NCBI GenBank assembly: GCA_023105745.1
Contig: JALGQZ010000011.1
Coordinates: 15,839,975-15,903,974, forward strand
Source of the DNA: Austropuccinia psidii
Lineage: Eukaryota; Basidiomycota; Pucciniomycetes; Pucciniales; Sphaerophragmiaceae
DNA: 64,000 bases
Direction: 5' to 3'
The notes under the pieces are model-generated. The model was not told the origin of the DNA and did not search any database. It worked only from the letters and a program-made list of their open reading frames with translations. Below are positions 22,762 to 34,520 of the stretch, in pieces. Position 1 is the stretch's first letter. Each line of letters starts with the position of its first letter. The translations under genes and the position numbers were made by a program.

Positions 22762-23590
22762 CAATGAGAACCTTCTCTGGAGTCATTTAGATAACGCTAA
22801 TGGGCAAGCTTAATCTCGGAGATTACACTTTATACCCAGTCTACTATGCTCCCCAAGGATGCTCAAGCCTGATCTCTGCCTCGCAACTAGAGGATCATGG
22901 CCTTAGTTCCTACCAAAAGAACCAGATTATTATTGTGAAATCAGGGAATCGAATAGTACAAACATTTCCTAGAAAAGGAAACTTGTACGTATCTCAATTC
23001 GAACCCTCAACAAAATCAATCATCGAAGACTCTACTACTACTACCAGTAGGGATTGGCATGTTATATTAGGTCATCCATCCAATGACTACCTGAAATGGT
23101 TTCTACACCTCAATGACCTCAAACAGTCTATCCCACTGAACGTAACCAGTAATTGCCACATATGCAAATCCTGAAAGATCAAAGCCTCACCTCACAATCA
23201 TCCAATTCCGTCCGCAGACCAACCCTTCAAAAAACTTCACTTCGACCTATCAGAAATCACTCCCCTAACCAAAAATTCCATTCGCTATGTCTTAGTAATT
23301 ATTGATGACTTCTCTCTATTCAATCGAGTCTACTTACTTAACCAAAAATTGCAAGCCGAATTGAAGCTCATGTCTTACATTCACAAGATACAAAAGAAAA
23401 TCCAAAGATGCCCCGGTTTTTACATACCAACCAAGGGGGTGAGTTCTACTCCACTAGTTTCAGATCCAAGACCGAAGCATTGGGGATAGTGTTTGAACAA
23501 GGCCCAGCCAACAGTCCTCAGACCAACGGCATCGCTGAATGATTCAATCAGACACTACTCACTAAGTGCCGGTGCTTACTTGCTCAATAA
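22755..23590 (+). pseudogene. copia1 protease end, pre-integrase zinc domain and integrase core (broken)
   Basis: After the gag frameshift the protein resumes (LTMRTFSGV, a TAG near 22788, then 22800-23174). The GAG_pre-integrase zinc region is HVILGHPSN...CHICKS (HHCC type). A TGA at 23172 precedes the core. The first catalytic Asp is in LHFDLSEIT, and LVIIDDFS follows. Near 23415 the frame shifts. The second catalytic position reads HTNQGGEF where copia integrases have HTDQGGEF, an Asp-to-Asn change. The Glu of NGIAE is present but is followed at once by TGA (23540-23542), and a TAA lies at 23588. It would process and integrate cDNA but cannot do so as it stands. Confidence 0.85.
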
Positions 23591-24235
23591 AATGTGCCCA
23601 TCTGGTTCTGGGACAAGGCTATAAAATTATCTTCTACTCTAATCAACTTACTCCCTTCTTTCAGTCTAAACTGGAAATCCCCAGTCAGTGTTCTCTCAAA
23701 TCTCAAATCAAATATTGAACCAGTATGCAATCTTAATTCACTCATTTCTTTCGGTTTAAAGGCTTTTGTGCATAGACAGCCTGAATCCAAGGTCCTTCCA
23801 CCATCTAAACCTTTACTATACTTAGGACGCGAAGATTACTCAGATGCTAGCCGATTCCTAGATCCCCAAACTGGTAAGGTCATAGTGAGCCGAGACTACA
23901 CCACAGTACCTTTTAAACTTGACTACTCTACATCGGGCTCTCTCAAGAAACCTGTTGAAGGATTTCCCTGTACAACTACAAATAATTCATTTTTGACTCA
24001 ACCCTCACAAATTGCAATCATACCCTCCTGGGCGTGTAAGAACAACATCCCGTCCACTAATCCAACTATCACAGATGACCAGAGTCCTCCAACTCCTATC
24101 CCGTCCAGTGAACCTACGATTACCATCAACTCTGAACCCAATCAGACACCCATCAAACCATGCACCACTATTAGCTCACCATCTCATATTCCACTTCCTC
24201 ATAAAAGGGGATATACTTACGTTCCACACTATTAA
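23591..24235 (+). pseudogene. copia1 integrase C-terminal region and linker
   Basis: This continues the integrase frame with VPIWFWDKAIK and STLINLLPS (end of the rve core). Next come AFVHRQPESK and YLGREDYSDASRFLDPQTGKV, the typical copia C-terminal domain in which the element describes its own capsid-size limit (YLGY-like) motif, then a P/S/T-rich linker. It ends at TAA (24233-24235), after which the same frame continues into RT. Confidence 0.8.
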
Positions 24236-25921
24236 AATGCCCCAAAGGACATCAACAGTAACATCAACCGGGATAACATTATTACCAAACCTAGAAGACA
24301 AAGGAACGTTCCTAAGGCTGTAACGCCTCCACCAGCTGCAGATGGAGATCTATATCTCAATGAGGAAGTTTCCGTCAAGGAAGCATTTAAGGATCCCAAG
24401 GAAAGCAAATTTTGGAAGGAAGCAATGGACCAAGAGTTTGAATCCCTGACCTCCAAAAATACAGGCACTCTGGTTCCTCCCCCGAGTACAGACAAGGTCA
24501 TAGGTGGCATGTGGCGACTCGTCCGTAAGAAGAACAAATTTGGCGAGATCCTTAAGTATAAAGCTAGATGGGTCTGCTTTGGGAACCACCAAGAGCACTT
24601 GGTCAATTACTACGACACATACGCTGCAGTGGCAAGATCGGAATCATTCAAAATTCTCCTATCGCTCATGGTCAACAGAAAATTTTTAGCCTATCAATTC
24701 GACGTAGAGACAGCTTTCCTCTACGGTGAGATGGATGCCCCCAACTACATTGCTCAAGTTGCCAATTATGAAGTTCCAGGTAAGGAGAACTGGGTCTGGA
24801 AACTCAACAAATAATTACATGGGACAAAACAAGCTCCAAGACAATGGAAAGCTCATCTGGTTTCTACTCTCTGTCAATTGGGTCTGTTTTTAGCTGACAC
24901 CGACGAATGTCTATTCTTCAACACCGACAGAACTATATTCCTACATTTACATGTAGATGATGGATTTATCATTGGTGAGACAGCCAAATTAGTCAAACTC
25001 TTCCTGACCCAGCTGAACAAGTCATACTCCATAAAAACAAAGAAACAACCAACCCAACATCTTGGATACACCCTAACTTGGCAACCGAACGGATCAGTAA
25101 TCCTACACCAACAAGACTTCTGTACTAAGATCCTAGAGGTGTTCAACATGACCTCGGCCAATCCTATCAAAACACCAGCTCCAGAAAATATTCATAATGT
25201 TGTAGCACAAGCCTCTGTGCCTTTTTCTAACCTTACCATGCAGAAGGCAATCGGAATGCTCAATTATCTCGCTCTTCACACCAGACCTGATATCATGTTT
25301 ACTACCAATCTCTTTTCCCAGTTCACCAATCAACCTACTGCAGCACATTGGTCACTAGTGAACAACTTACTTAGATACTTAAATGGGACCCGATTCTTAG
25401 GATTGCACTTCACAAGAACCGAGCATCCAGAGAGTGAACTCATAGGCTGGGCCGATGCAGACTATGCCACTTCCCTAGTAACTAAGAAGTCCCACTCAGG
25501 GTATGTGATCATGTTTCTAGGAAACCCTGTCTCCTGGACCACCAAGAAGCATCCAGTTGTGGCACAATCAACAACCGAAGCAGAATTTATCTCAATGAAC
25601 AAGTGCTCTAAGGAAATGCGATGGCTATCTAATCTCAAATCTACTTTAAAAATCAAATTAAGGGTTCCAGTACTCAAAAACGACAATACTGGAGCTATTA
25701 CAATCAGTAAGGAAGCTCAAATCAATCCTAATTCGAAGCACATAGAAGTCCGAGTTCAGTACCTACGAGATCTAGTCAAGAAGAACCTACTAATTGTCCA
25801 ACATTCACCCACAAAAGATATGGTTGCCGATGTACTAATGAAAGCTTTGGGAACAGTAAAGCATCATCAAGCCATTAAGCTTCTGAAGTTAGTCCAATCT
25901 GATAAGATCACAGGGGGGTGA
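24236..25921 (+). pseudogene. copia1 reverse transcriptase-RNase H (one internal stop)
   Basis: This is one frame, broken only by TAA at 24812-24814, where copia RT reads KSLYGLKQAPR (here K-stop-LHGTKQAPR). RT motifs are KYKARWVCFG, YQFDVETAFLYGEMD with the first catalytic Asp, and LHVDDGFIIG with the VDD pair. RNase H follows: GWADADYAT (Asp), STTEAEF (Glu), KNDNTGA (Asp) and DMVADVLMKALG (Asp), so all four carboxylates are present. The stop codon TGA (25919-25921) is formed by the first three bases of the 3' LTR. It would copy element RNA into DNA inside the particle. Apart from the stop the domain looks little damaged. Confidence 0.9.
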
Positions 25922-26364
25922 CGTCATAATTGATCTTACCAGAACTTTTGACACTGACGTAATCAAACTGATCCGCATCATTACTGCGGATTGATCAATT
26001 CCCACGTACAAATTCCAGTTCCAAACAGACTCTACTCTCTATTATATTCAGTTTTGTATTTCTTTTCCACTTTCTCCTATAACTTATCCTCACAGCTATT
26101 GATACGACCTGACAACTACGAACCTCAAATCAGGATCAAGACTCTTCTACTGGCTACAGGTGATACAGAGGGACAGTGGAGGCTGTGTCTTTGTAGTTGA
26201 AAAAGTAGCTCAGATAGAAGTAGTAGTATCCATATCATTAGTGTTCTAGTCATCAAAGAACTTTACCACTACTGTGTGCTAGAAATATAAATATATATAT
26301 TTATACTTCAATAAAGTGACGACAGAAGTTGTTAGATTGTAACCAACTCTTGACTATTATTACA
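25919..26364 (+). repeat. copia1 3' LTR (446 bp)
   Basis: It is preceded by a polypurine tract (AAGATCACAGGGGGG, 25904-25918). It ends ATTACA before the AATTG duplication. It is the same length as the 5' LTR. Confidence 0.93.
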
Positions 26365-28126
26365 AATTGAAAGGAAAAGCTTGGTTTATACTAGTTGCCC
26401 AGCGAATCTATAGATAATTTTTTTGAGATTTTTAGCGTAATAAAATTTATGAATACAGTTATTATAATATCACAGAGTATCTTATGTTCCCAATTCATTT
26501 TGAAATCAGTATTTCCGGTATTTTTGAAATTTTGAAAAAATGATTACAAAATACCAAACATAAAATAACGTCCATTAAATGGCTTTTAAATAAGATTATT
26601 TCAATTCAAAAACACTATAGATTCACCGGTATAATGTATAAACTATCATAGTAAAGTGGCAAAAATCAAGATCTACTATCAGAAAGGGCACTTGAAACAA
26701 TTCAAAAAACTATTTAGATATCTTGAATCCTGAAATACTATCACAAAAAGATGTTATATCAGTATAATTATGATATTTGGGATTACAACAGATTTATTTT
26801 AACTTGATAGTAACAATTACAAGAAATTTGGTATTCCCAAAGAAGCTTACAGCTGAAAGTAAACACACAGAAAGGAATATAGCCCCTTTAAGAAATAATT
26901 GACAGGAATCAATACTTTAGTAATTCAGGAAAGGCTGGGAGGTTTCAGTGGACCTGTTAAGCAGACAAATGAAAAAGGAGAGAAGTAATATCATGAGGGA
27001 TACTATTTCATTTAAATAGCTAGGTAGCTGCACAAATCGTAAACTTTAGGAAGTATTTGACAGGATCCAATAATTTAGTAAGTCAGAAAAGGCAGGGAGG
27101 TGACAGCATACCTGTTAAGTGGACAAAAGAAGAAGGAGAGAGGTAATAACATGAGAGAGACATATTCTATATACATGAAGGCTCTCCTTAGAAGGAGTTG
27201 CTTTTAGTTATTTGGATAAGGACTAGTATACGTGATATTATGAAAGGATACTGAGGAAAGGGAGAAGCAGGTTACAATGTTGAGACTGCCATTGAAGAGC
27301 TTAAGCACTGTTATATTCTTATAGCAGTATGTGGAGATTTGTCAATAAAATATACTCTATTGATTAGAAACAATCTCTTCTACAAGGAGAAAAATTGAAA
27401 ATATGAGTAATTGCTATACTCTTGAAATATTCCTATTTATTTTACATTTGTTTGTTTCTCCACATGTAAATACTGACACTTATCTCCAGCTAAGTTTTCA
27501 AACAGCTCAATTCCATTGTTTTATCAGGTTCAGTCTAGGTAAAGGATATAAAATAGTAATCAAAACTTCCAATATTACTGTGACATGTATAAATGGAGTA
27601 ATAATAAAAAGATATGGGGCTCTACTATTGCAAATAGTACATGGTTATGATTCGGTTGAACCAACTGGTTTCAGTGGTTATCAATTTGTTTATTATAATA
27701 AACACTAGAATAATTATCAATATGGTTACAGATTTATATATTCAAGGGTTTCCTTCTCTTTAAGATGGTATAACCACACAAGAACATGCTGATAAGATGA
27801 TGGAGATTTTATTCTTGGTGGGAAAACCTTATTTTATCTCAAATAAGGGTTTGAAGAGGGGGATGACCTCTTATCAAATCTTTGGGGTGAAAAACTTCAC
27901 TCAGGTGGTTGGTTTGTGGTTCAACACAACTAGAAACATCTGTATCTATTCCCAAATAGGTTTCAGAACCAAATATTTACCTTTTGCTACCACAAGAGGT
28001 GATAAATTTGACCAATAAAAGTTTCAGGAATATTATATAATTCACAATGGACTTAATGAATTAATAAGTATTCATTGGTGACCCTTATTACACAGTTTAT
28101 GAGGGTCAATTTGCAATCTTCAACTG
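26365..28126. other. Noncoding part of unit 2 right of copia1
   Basis: This is the copy of 8788-10546. It repeats the 158-bp doublet (about 26890-27165) and the weak ORF at 27403-27708, with no recognisable gene. Confidence 0.6.
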
Positions 28127-29566
28127 TGTCAGGTTGAGTCTATATTGAAGTGGTAATAAAAGTATTCACAACTAGAATTATGACTGTGACAAATAGAAAA
28201 ATTGATTTAAAATAAGGGTTTTGGAAGTTTAAGATGTTTTATAAGATATTTAAGGGGCTCTACTATTGGATTATAGTGGTGATGAGCACTACTGAGAACC
28301 CAGGGTGAAATCTTACCAGTTGGATTACTATAATAAGCATTACAATAATTAAGTTATATAATTATACCTGTTTATTAACCAAGAGTAAAACTGTTTTGGA
28401 CAGTTTACTACATAGGGTATTCAAGAGCAGGATGAGGAAACAATTCTGACTGTGAAAAGCCTCCTTTTTATTCTGAAATGGGGTGGAAAGGGTGCTAGGC
28501 TTTTCCACGTAGAGGAAGTGAAGATTTTTTCACTTTCTAGTACTGGCTTGTGGTTTGCAAACAGCCTGTATAGATTGTATTGGGCTCAGATGTGGTTTTG
28601 AAACCACATCTGGGCGGTTTTTACCAATACAGGGTGAAAATTTTCATCTGGGGACCTCACAGCCTGATTCTGACGTGTATAATGCATAGAATGCTGTACA
28701 GAAACTGTATGGGACCCCAGTATTGACTGAAATATGAGGTATTGAAGTAAAAACATGCTTCTTTGTCTATTTGACACCTCATATTCATGATTATGGGATA
28801 TTATCCCTTGGTGAGGCTGTATATGACAGCAGGTGGGATTTTGACCTTAAACCAGCCATACCTCTGTCGGTTTTTGAGATATCATGCTCAAAGTTGGTTC
28901 ATTGGATAGGCCTGTATTATATCTACACAATGGTACCCAATTTGGTATGGCTATCATTAAATATGGCAAAGTTATCCCATGTGCAAGGTTTTTGTACATA
29001 GGCGTGGTTTGGGCAAAAAGCTGTATTGAGCTTGTTTGCCTCATAACTTCTGTTATACTTGAGATATGAAGAAGTGGGTGGCACCATCTGATAGCCCTTA
29101 TTGTGCACCTTCCAAAGATACCCCACTTCAGGTATCCCACACTAAAACTGTAGAAGTTAGATGAGAGGTGAATGTTTTGTTCACCCTTATTTGGCCTGAA
29201 TTTGACCATAACTCCAGTAATATTGGTGCTAGCTCAGTTTGGCTGGTACCATTGGATAGCCCTGGCTTAGAGCTTCATTTTGAATACCCATTTGATGCGG
29301 TTAAGCCTCTCTTTCTAGATTTTAGATGAGAGGTGAAAATTAAGGTTTATGCTCAGCAATAACTTTGAGGAGGAATAACTTTGTTATTTCTTGTCCTATG
29401 GTGATGGGACTTATATTTTCAGAAAGAGGTGAGTTTCCTCTATCGTTTGATACCTTTTGAGCTAATTTGGCTCAGCTCCATGTTTTGGTGGTATCTTGGC
29501 TATACCATTGGTTTATCGTATTTTGGTTGTCATGCTTGTGCTCTGGTTTTGAGTCACAGGCTGAAA
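28127..29566 (+). mobile_element. Solo LTR-Y (1,440 bp)
   Basis: This segment is missing from unit 1. It begins TGTCAGGTTGAG and is flanked by 5-bp direct repeats AACTG (28122-28126 and 29567-29571), while unit 1 has one CACTG (10547-10551). No coding region is inside; the ORF at 28847-29209 has no motif. Size, TG start, 5-bp duplication and similarity to other LTR-like blocks (5025-5480, and the end near 14920-14945) point to a solo LTR. The 3' end reads CTGAAA rather than the usual CA. A near-perfect 26-bp palindrome sits at 28587-28612. Confidence 0.7.
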
Positions 29567-29571
29567 AACTG

Positions 29572-30899
29572 GGTGGTTTTGAAACCTCATAATTAAATTG
29601 TGTGTGATGAAGACCCACCTTGGATTGCATGTTTAAATTATGGATTCTGACTAATAAACCAATCAATTGCCTTCTGACTGCTTGAGCACCTCATACTTCA
29701 ACTAGATCAGATAGTATCCCATGGTAACACTTCATGTCTCATTATAACCTTAAATTCTCAATATTTGGCAGTTTTTATGTTAAATTGCTAAAACTGTGAT
29801 GCTTTGGGATATGATCACATATCCAAAAATGTCACAAAACAATGTTACAATATCTGTTTTAATAATAAGATTTGAAATTACTCTCCTGAAATTTTAAAAA
29901 TGCCATAAAAAGGCATAAATTCTTCATTCACTCTGAATCTAATGATAAAACATGTGAAACAAATTGCACCATCACATTAACCATGGTAAGTTAAACATAT
30001 GAAATTTTCATCTCATATCTGTAAAGCCAATCCTTACAGAGCAATAAGTAAAAATGCCATAAAAAGGCATGAATCTGTGATTATTTTAGAAACCAATCAA
30101 TAAAAATGTGAAAAATTTCACCATTGGATTCCCCATGTATAATTACTAATATTACACTTTTACATCATATCTGTAAGGTCAATACTTAAGGAAATAACCT
30201 GAATATAAGCACTTTTATGATCAGCACATATGTTCATGGTCTTGAGCTCATAACTATTGAAGTATAAATGATAGAGAGTTGAACCAAAAATAATGTTACC
30301 AGGTAACTACTAGAGGAATACATATATAAGCTTTATCTGAAAAGCTATACATAATATTTTAACTTGGAAGGGCTTATTGAACAAAATTGTTATAGCTCTT
30401 GACTGCTTTATTGTGAGAGTGGTCAAAACTTAAAACAAAGTGTCCATTCACGTTTTGCTAGCTCATGTGTGGTGAATTATGTAATTTTTATTATTATATT
30501 CAAGGTATAACCCCTTGAAATCATGATTTGAAGTTTAAAATTGTAAATTTTGACAGAAAAGATGAGTTACAAGAAAAATCATCAAAAATAGATTTTTGAT
30601 GATGTAATAAAATACTTTTGGAAGTTTAATTATTACATGCAATGGTATCAGATTTGACTCCATGAATGGCTTTATTGTTTATAAATTAAAAGGTATCATG
30701 ATTTAAGTTTAAGCTTGAAATCGATCTTTGTGATCACTCACTTGAATGCTCATTTAAGCTTAGAAGTCATATAAGTTGTAAAAGTATTTAATACTATTTT
30801 ATTATCATTAAAAAAACTAAAATACACAAAGTTTTGTTTTCTGCCAATCCAATGATTCCAGCAAAGTTAGAGTTAAAGTGATAACTCAAAATAATGTTG
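29572..30899. other. Noncoding part of unit 2 left of gypsy1
   Basis: This is the copy of 10552-11897, with no gene recognised. It includes CCATAAAAAGGCAT twice (about 29901 and 30056), also seen twice in unit 1 (about 10899 and 11053). Confidence 0.6.
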
Positions 30900-32413
30900 T
30901 GTCAATCCATGGAAATCCACCCTCTTGGACCTCAATATGGAATATCCATGCCATATCCAATATATGCAAATTTGGCCATATCCATAATCATTGGCCAAAT
31001 TGGCCATTTTCATGTCTTATGGCCCCAATGGTCATTTTATCATCTGGGGCCAACCTGGCCCCTTTACCATCATCAAGCCATTCTAGGCTGACTCTGGGCT
31101 TTTGGGCATCTTGGGTATTTTTGATACAGCAGGGAAAATACAGCCCAAAAGCCTGTATTTGGCTCTTTAAGCTTTAAATACAGTTTGCGCACTTTTTGCG
31201 CATTTAGCTGTATTTAGCCACTTAGGCCATATTTCTCATGAATTGTGTGAAATATGCCCAAAGAGGATTATCAGGCCTCTTGGGGCTTAATTGCCAGTTT
31301 TGTGCATTTTGTGCACTTTGCGCAAATACAGTTTTTAAGGTATATTAGCTGTATTTGGCCAAAAACCCAAAAATGGCCAAATACTCCAAAAACTACTTTG
31401 TCACCTCTGAAGCTTCCAAAACCCAAATTTCATTCATATCCTCCTGGCATCTCCTCAAAAGACCTTTGGCCCTGTTCAAACTTCAATAACCAAAAGTGCC
31501 ATATATGTTGTTATACACCATTATGCACCTTTTTTCAGCAGCAATCCAATGGCGTCAAATTCAAATGGTTATTTCAACCTTTCAACAGGTCATCAAGGTA
31601 CACCTTTCAGAGGATTCATTAAGGCTCAAGGGTCAGTGTCATAATCTCAAATACCAATGATGCCATCAAGAAATCAATTCTTATTTTCACTCACAGTATT
31701 CCTCCAAGGGAATAATGGCTGTTCATTCTCAAGGGATATTAAAGAGGCAGTTCCAAAACAATGTGTCAAGGGGAAATGCTCCACCAATCAACCTTGGCAA
31801 CCCAATTCATTCAGTACAGTCTTAATTTATCAAGACCTGTATTCTCATTCATACACCATGGGAAGATCATTCAACCCAGTTCATTTCCCCATCTGGCAAG
31901 GTATACACCCCATCAGACAATCAATACAGCTCCCAGTATTCAATACAGGACTACTGCTAGCCTGAAGGAGCCAAGCTCTCAGCTTTTCACATATACCAGC
32001 CTCCTTTGACCCTGGGGGGTTTTGCCCCCAGTTAATTAATATATTTTGATTTTATTTTATCTTTATTTATCCTATCATTTTGTTAAGTGAATACTGATAT
32101 TATCAAGTCAGTCATTTAGCACCTTTTCTATTTTCTTTCTTTTCCTGTCAATGGATATTTGGTGGTAATATCCTTACTAATTCCATTGTTCATTTTGGCA
32201 AATTGAAACAGTGATTAAGGACTTACTTGGTTGGCTCTTTGGCCATTTGGCTTCTCATTTCTCTCATTGCATCTCATCTTTGTACTTGAATCCCTCTTAG
32301 AGAAATTTATTCTTTTACTTTATTTTCTTTATCCTTTGAAGTCTTCCAAGTGAGTTCCCTGGGTGCTGAGTGCCAGGCCACTCTTGATTTTCTGTCCAAG
32401 AGCCCCTGTGACA
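30900..32413 (+). repeat. gypsy1 5' LTR (1,514 bp)
   Basis: Aligned with 39026-40548 and 11898-13418. The first third is rich in TTGGCCA palindromes and TGCGCATTT repeats. A hairpin CTGGGGG/CCCCCAG with a T-rich loop lies at 32012-32031. No convincing PBS with a TGG start follows the LTR (TTTTACTAATTAAC); self-priming, known for some chromoviruses, is possible but not shown. Confidence 0.93.
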
Positions 32414-33170
32414 TTTTACTAATTAACTCATAATTTCTTTTCATTTTGTTCATTCTTTCTTTATAATTTCATTCACTCATTTCATTAAAATTATGACTCT
32501 TTAATGCTTATGACCCTTATGATTCATTGTCACATCTCAATTTTCTCTCATTCATTCGTCATGCTGAAAATTGAAAGCTGACCCCAATTTTCTTTTTTGT
32601 TTTCTCTTCTTTGAAATCTTATCTCAAATCATCATTTTTAATTCATTCATACTTCAGGCGTCGTCTTAATTTTCATTTGATTTTCAAATTTTTCATCAAG
32701 TTATTCAGGCACATCCTTCACATCCAGATTCATATTTGATTCTTTCTTCAAGAATTTTGATTTTTTAATAAAGAACTCACTTGATTTTGATTTGATTGAT
32801 TGATTTGACATAAATTGATATTGACCTCAAGAAAATTGATTGACCTGAAGATTTCATTGATTTTGCTGATTTTTCACATCAAGAATTTTGACACAAATTG
32901 ATTTTTATTGAAGAATTCATTTTGATTGATTGATTTTCTGCAAGATTTTGATTTTGATTGACTTGACATATTGATCAATTGACTTCAAGTTTTGATTTGA
33001 TATTGAATTGATTGATTTACCTGAAGATCTTATTTGATTTATTGATTTTTATTGATTTTCTTCAAGATATTGATTTTGAGTTTTGACTTCAAGCATTATT
33101 TCAATTGCCTCAAGTTTTCATCTTCAAATCTTGATTCTTTTTCATTTTATTGCATGTTTATCCTGAAATC
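32414..33170 (+). other. gypsy1 leader with TTGATT-rich simple sequence
   Basis: This is the untranslated stretch between LTR and gag. From about 32740 to 33070 it is built of TTGATTTTGATTGATTGA-like words, ATTGATT dominating. ORFs here are frame accidents. It may be part of the packaging leader or replication slippage product. Confidence 0.7.
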
Positions 33171-34506
33171 ATGCCCATCCAACACTCACCTCCTGCAAGG
33201 AAGACAAGATCTCAGGCCAGAACTCAAGCTGTTCTCACTCCAACTCCAAGGGCTCCCCTTGATGGCAACCCAGCGGTTTCTCAACTGAGGGCCAAATTGG
33301 ACAGAGGACCCATTTTGGAAGGAGCAGCACCATCCATGAAGGAAGGAAGAGGGCCCAGAAGATCAAGTTCATCTTCAGGAGTAGTTGGCCGATTTCCAGG
33401 AACTTCAAGGACCATTTTCAGATGTCCTTGGGAAGATGGTGAAGAGGAGGAGGAGAATCCTGTGGAAGAGGAAGATTCTGATGGTACTGAAGGTGTCCCT
33501 GCCCCTGTGGAGGCACCCCAAGGTACTGGAGGGCCAACTCTACCCCAGTCTAATCAGCCTGTCTCTCATCAGTCTGAAACATCTTTATTGGCCATTATGC
33601 ATCAAATGACTCAGATTATGGCCAATCTTCAAGCAGCTCCATCCTTGCAAGCATCAAGACCACCAGCCTTCAAGACTCTATATATGAAGTAACCAGAATG
33701 CTTTGATGGGACTCAACCCTTCAAAGTTAGAAGTTTTATTCATTCTTGTCAACTGGTTTTTCATAATGATCCGGCAAACTTCTCCCAAGACAGAAGGAAG
33801 GTCCTTGATGCCACTCCATTTCTCATTGACAGGGCTGCAAAATGGATTGAGCCTTATCTTTCCAATCTCACCAATCAAGATCCAAATTACCTTCTAAATT
33901 CATGGAAATTATTTGAATATCAACTCTTCACCTTATTTGGGGACCCAAATGAAGTCAGAAAAGCTAAAGCAGAATTGGATTCCTTAAGAATGAAAGAAGG
34001 TGGGCATGTATCTTTATACATTGCTGATTTCAGAATTTTGGTCTCAAGAATCGGGGATTGGGGCAAAAGAGCACTCATTCATCATTTCAGGAAGGGATTT
34101 CCATCCAGGATTTTGGATCAATTGGCCTCCCATCCTTCAAGAATTGACTCTCTTCATGACTTAATGGATATTACCCTGGAGCTTGATACCAGGTACCATG
34201 AGGGGCAAAATAAAAAGAGTCATCCTCAAGAGAAGAAGCCAGACCCTCAAAGTCAAATTCTTCTCATCCTCAAAGTTCTTCAAGCTCAAGTCAAAAGAAG
34301 AAGAATAATTTTCAGAAGAGGGACAAGCCCATTCTTCTTTATTGAATAAAAATTTCAAGTTGATGAATTCTGAAAAAGAAAGAAGAATCAAGGAGGGTCT
34401 ATTTACCTATTGTTGTGGGAAGCATACTCTTGAGTCCTGTTTCAAAAGGCCTCAAAACAAGCTTACCCAACCATCAGGCAAATTTCCCAGCCAGGGAAAA
34501 GCCTGA
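33171..34506 (+). pseudogene. gypsy1 gag
   Basis: It starts at ATG 33171 (MPIQHSPPARKTRS), a start I recall from rust gypsy gags. An acidic E-rich stretch lies around residues 85-105. A TAA at 33690 interrupts, but the same frame goes on through the capsid domain (FIHSCQLVFHNDP, WIEPYLSNL, LFGDPNEVRKA, VSLYIADFR) to about 34250. There a frameshift leads to the zinc-knuckle frame, which ends at TGA 34504-34506. The knuckle reads FTYCCGKHTLESC where CX2CX3HX4C is expected, so the first Cys is replaced by Phe. It would form the particle and bind RNA, and is inactive here. Confidence 0.88.
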
Positions 34507-34520
34507 GTGAAGATGATGTT

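Larger units (their letters stand above)
21162..26364 (+). mobile_element. copia1: Ty1/copia element, complete structure, decayed coding
   Basis: The element is 5,203 bp with 446-bp LTRs at each end, TG...CA termini and a perfect 5-bp target duplication AATTG (21157-21161 and 26365-26369). Unit 1 shows the empty site (8788-8792). The order PBS, gag-PR, integrase, RT, RNase H is the copia (Pseudoviridae) order. The LTRs differ at only a few positions, so insertion is recent relative to the duplication. The coding region nevertheless has stops and frameshifts, so the source copy may already have been defective. Confidence 0.95.
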
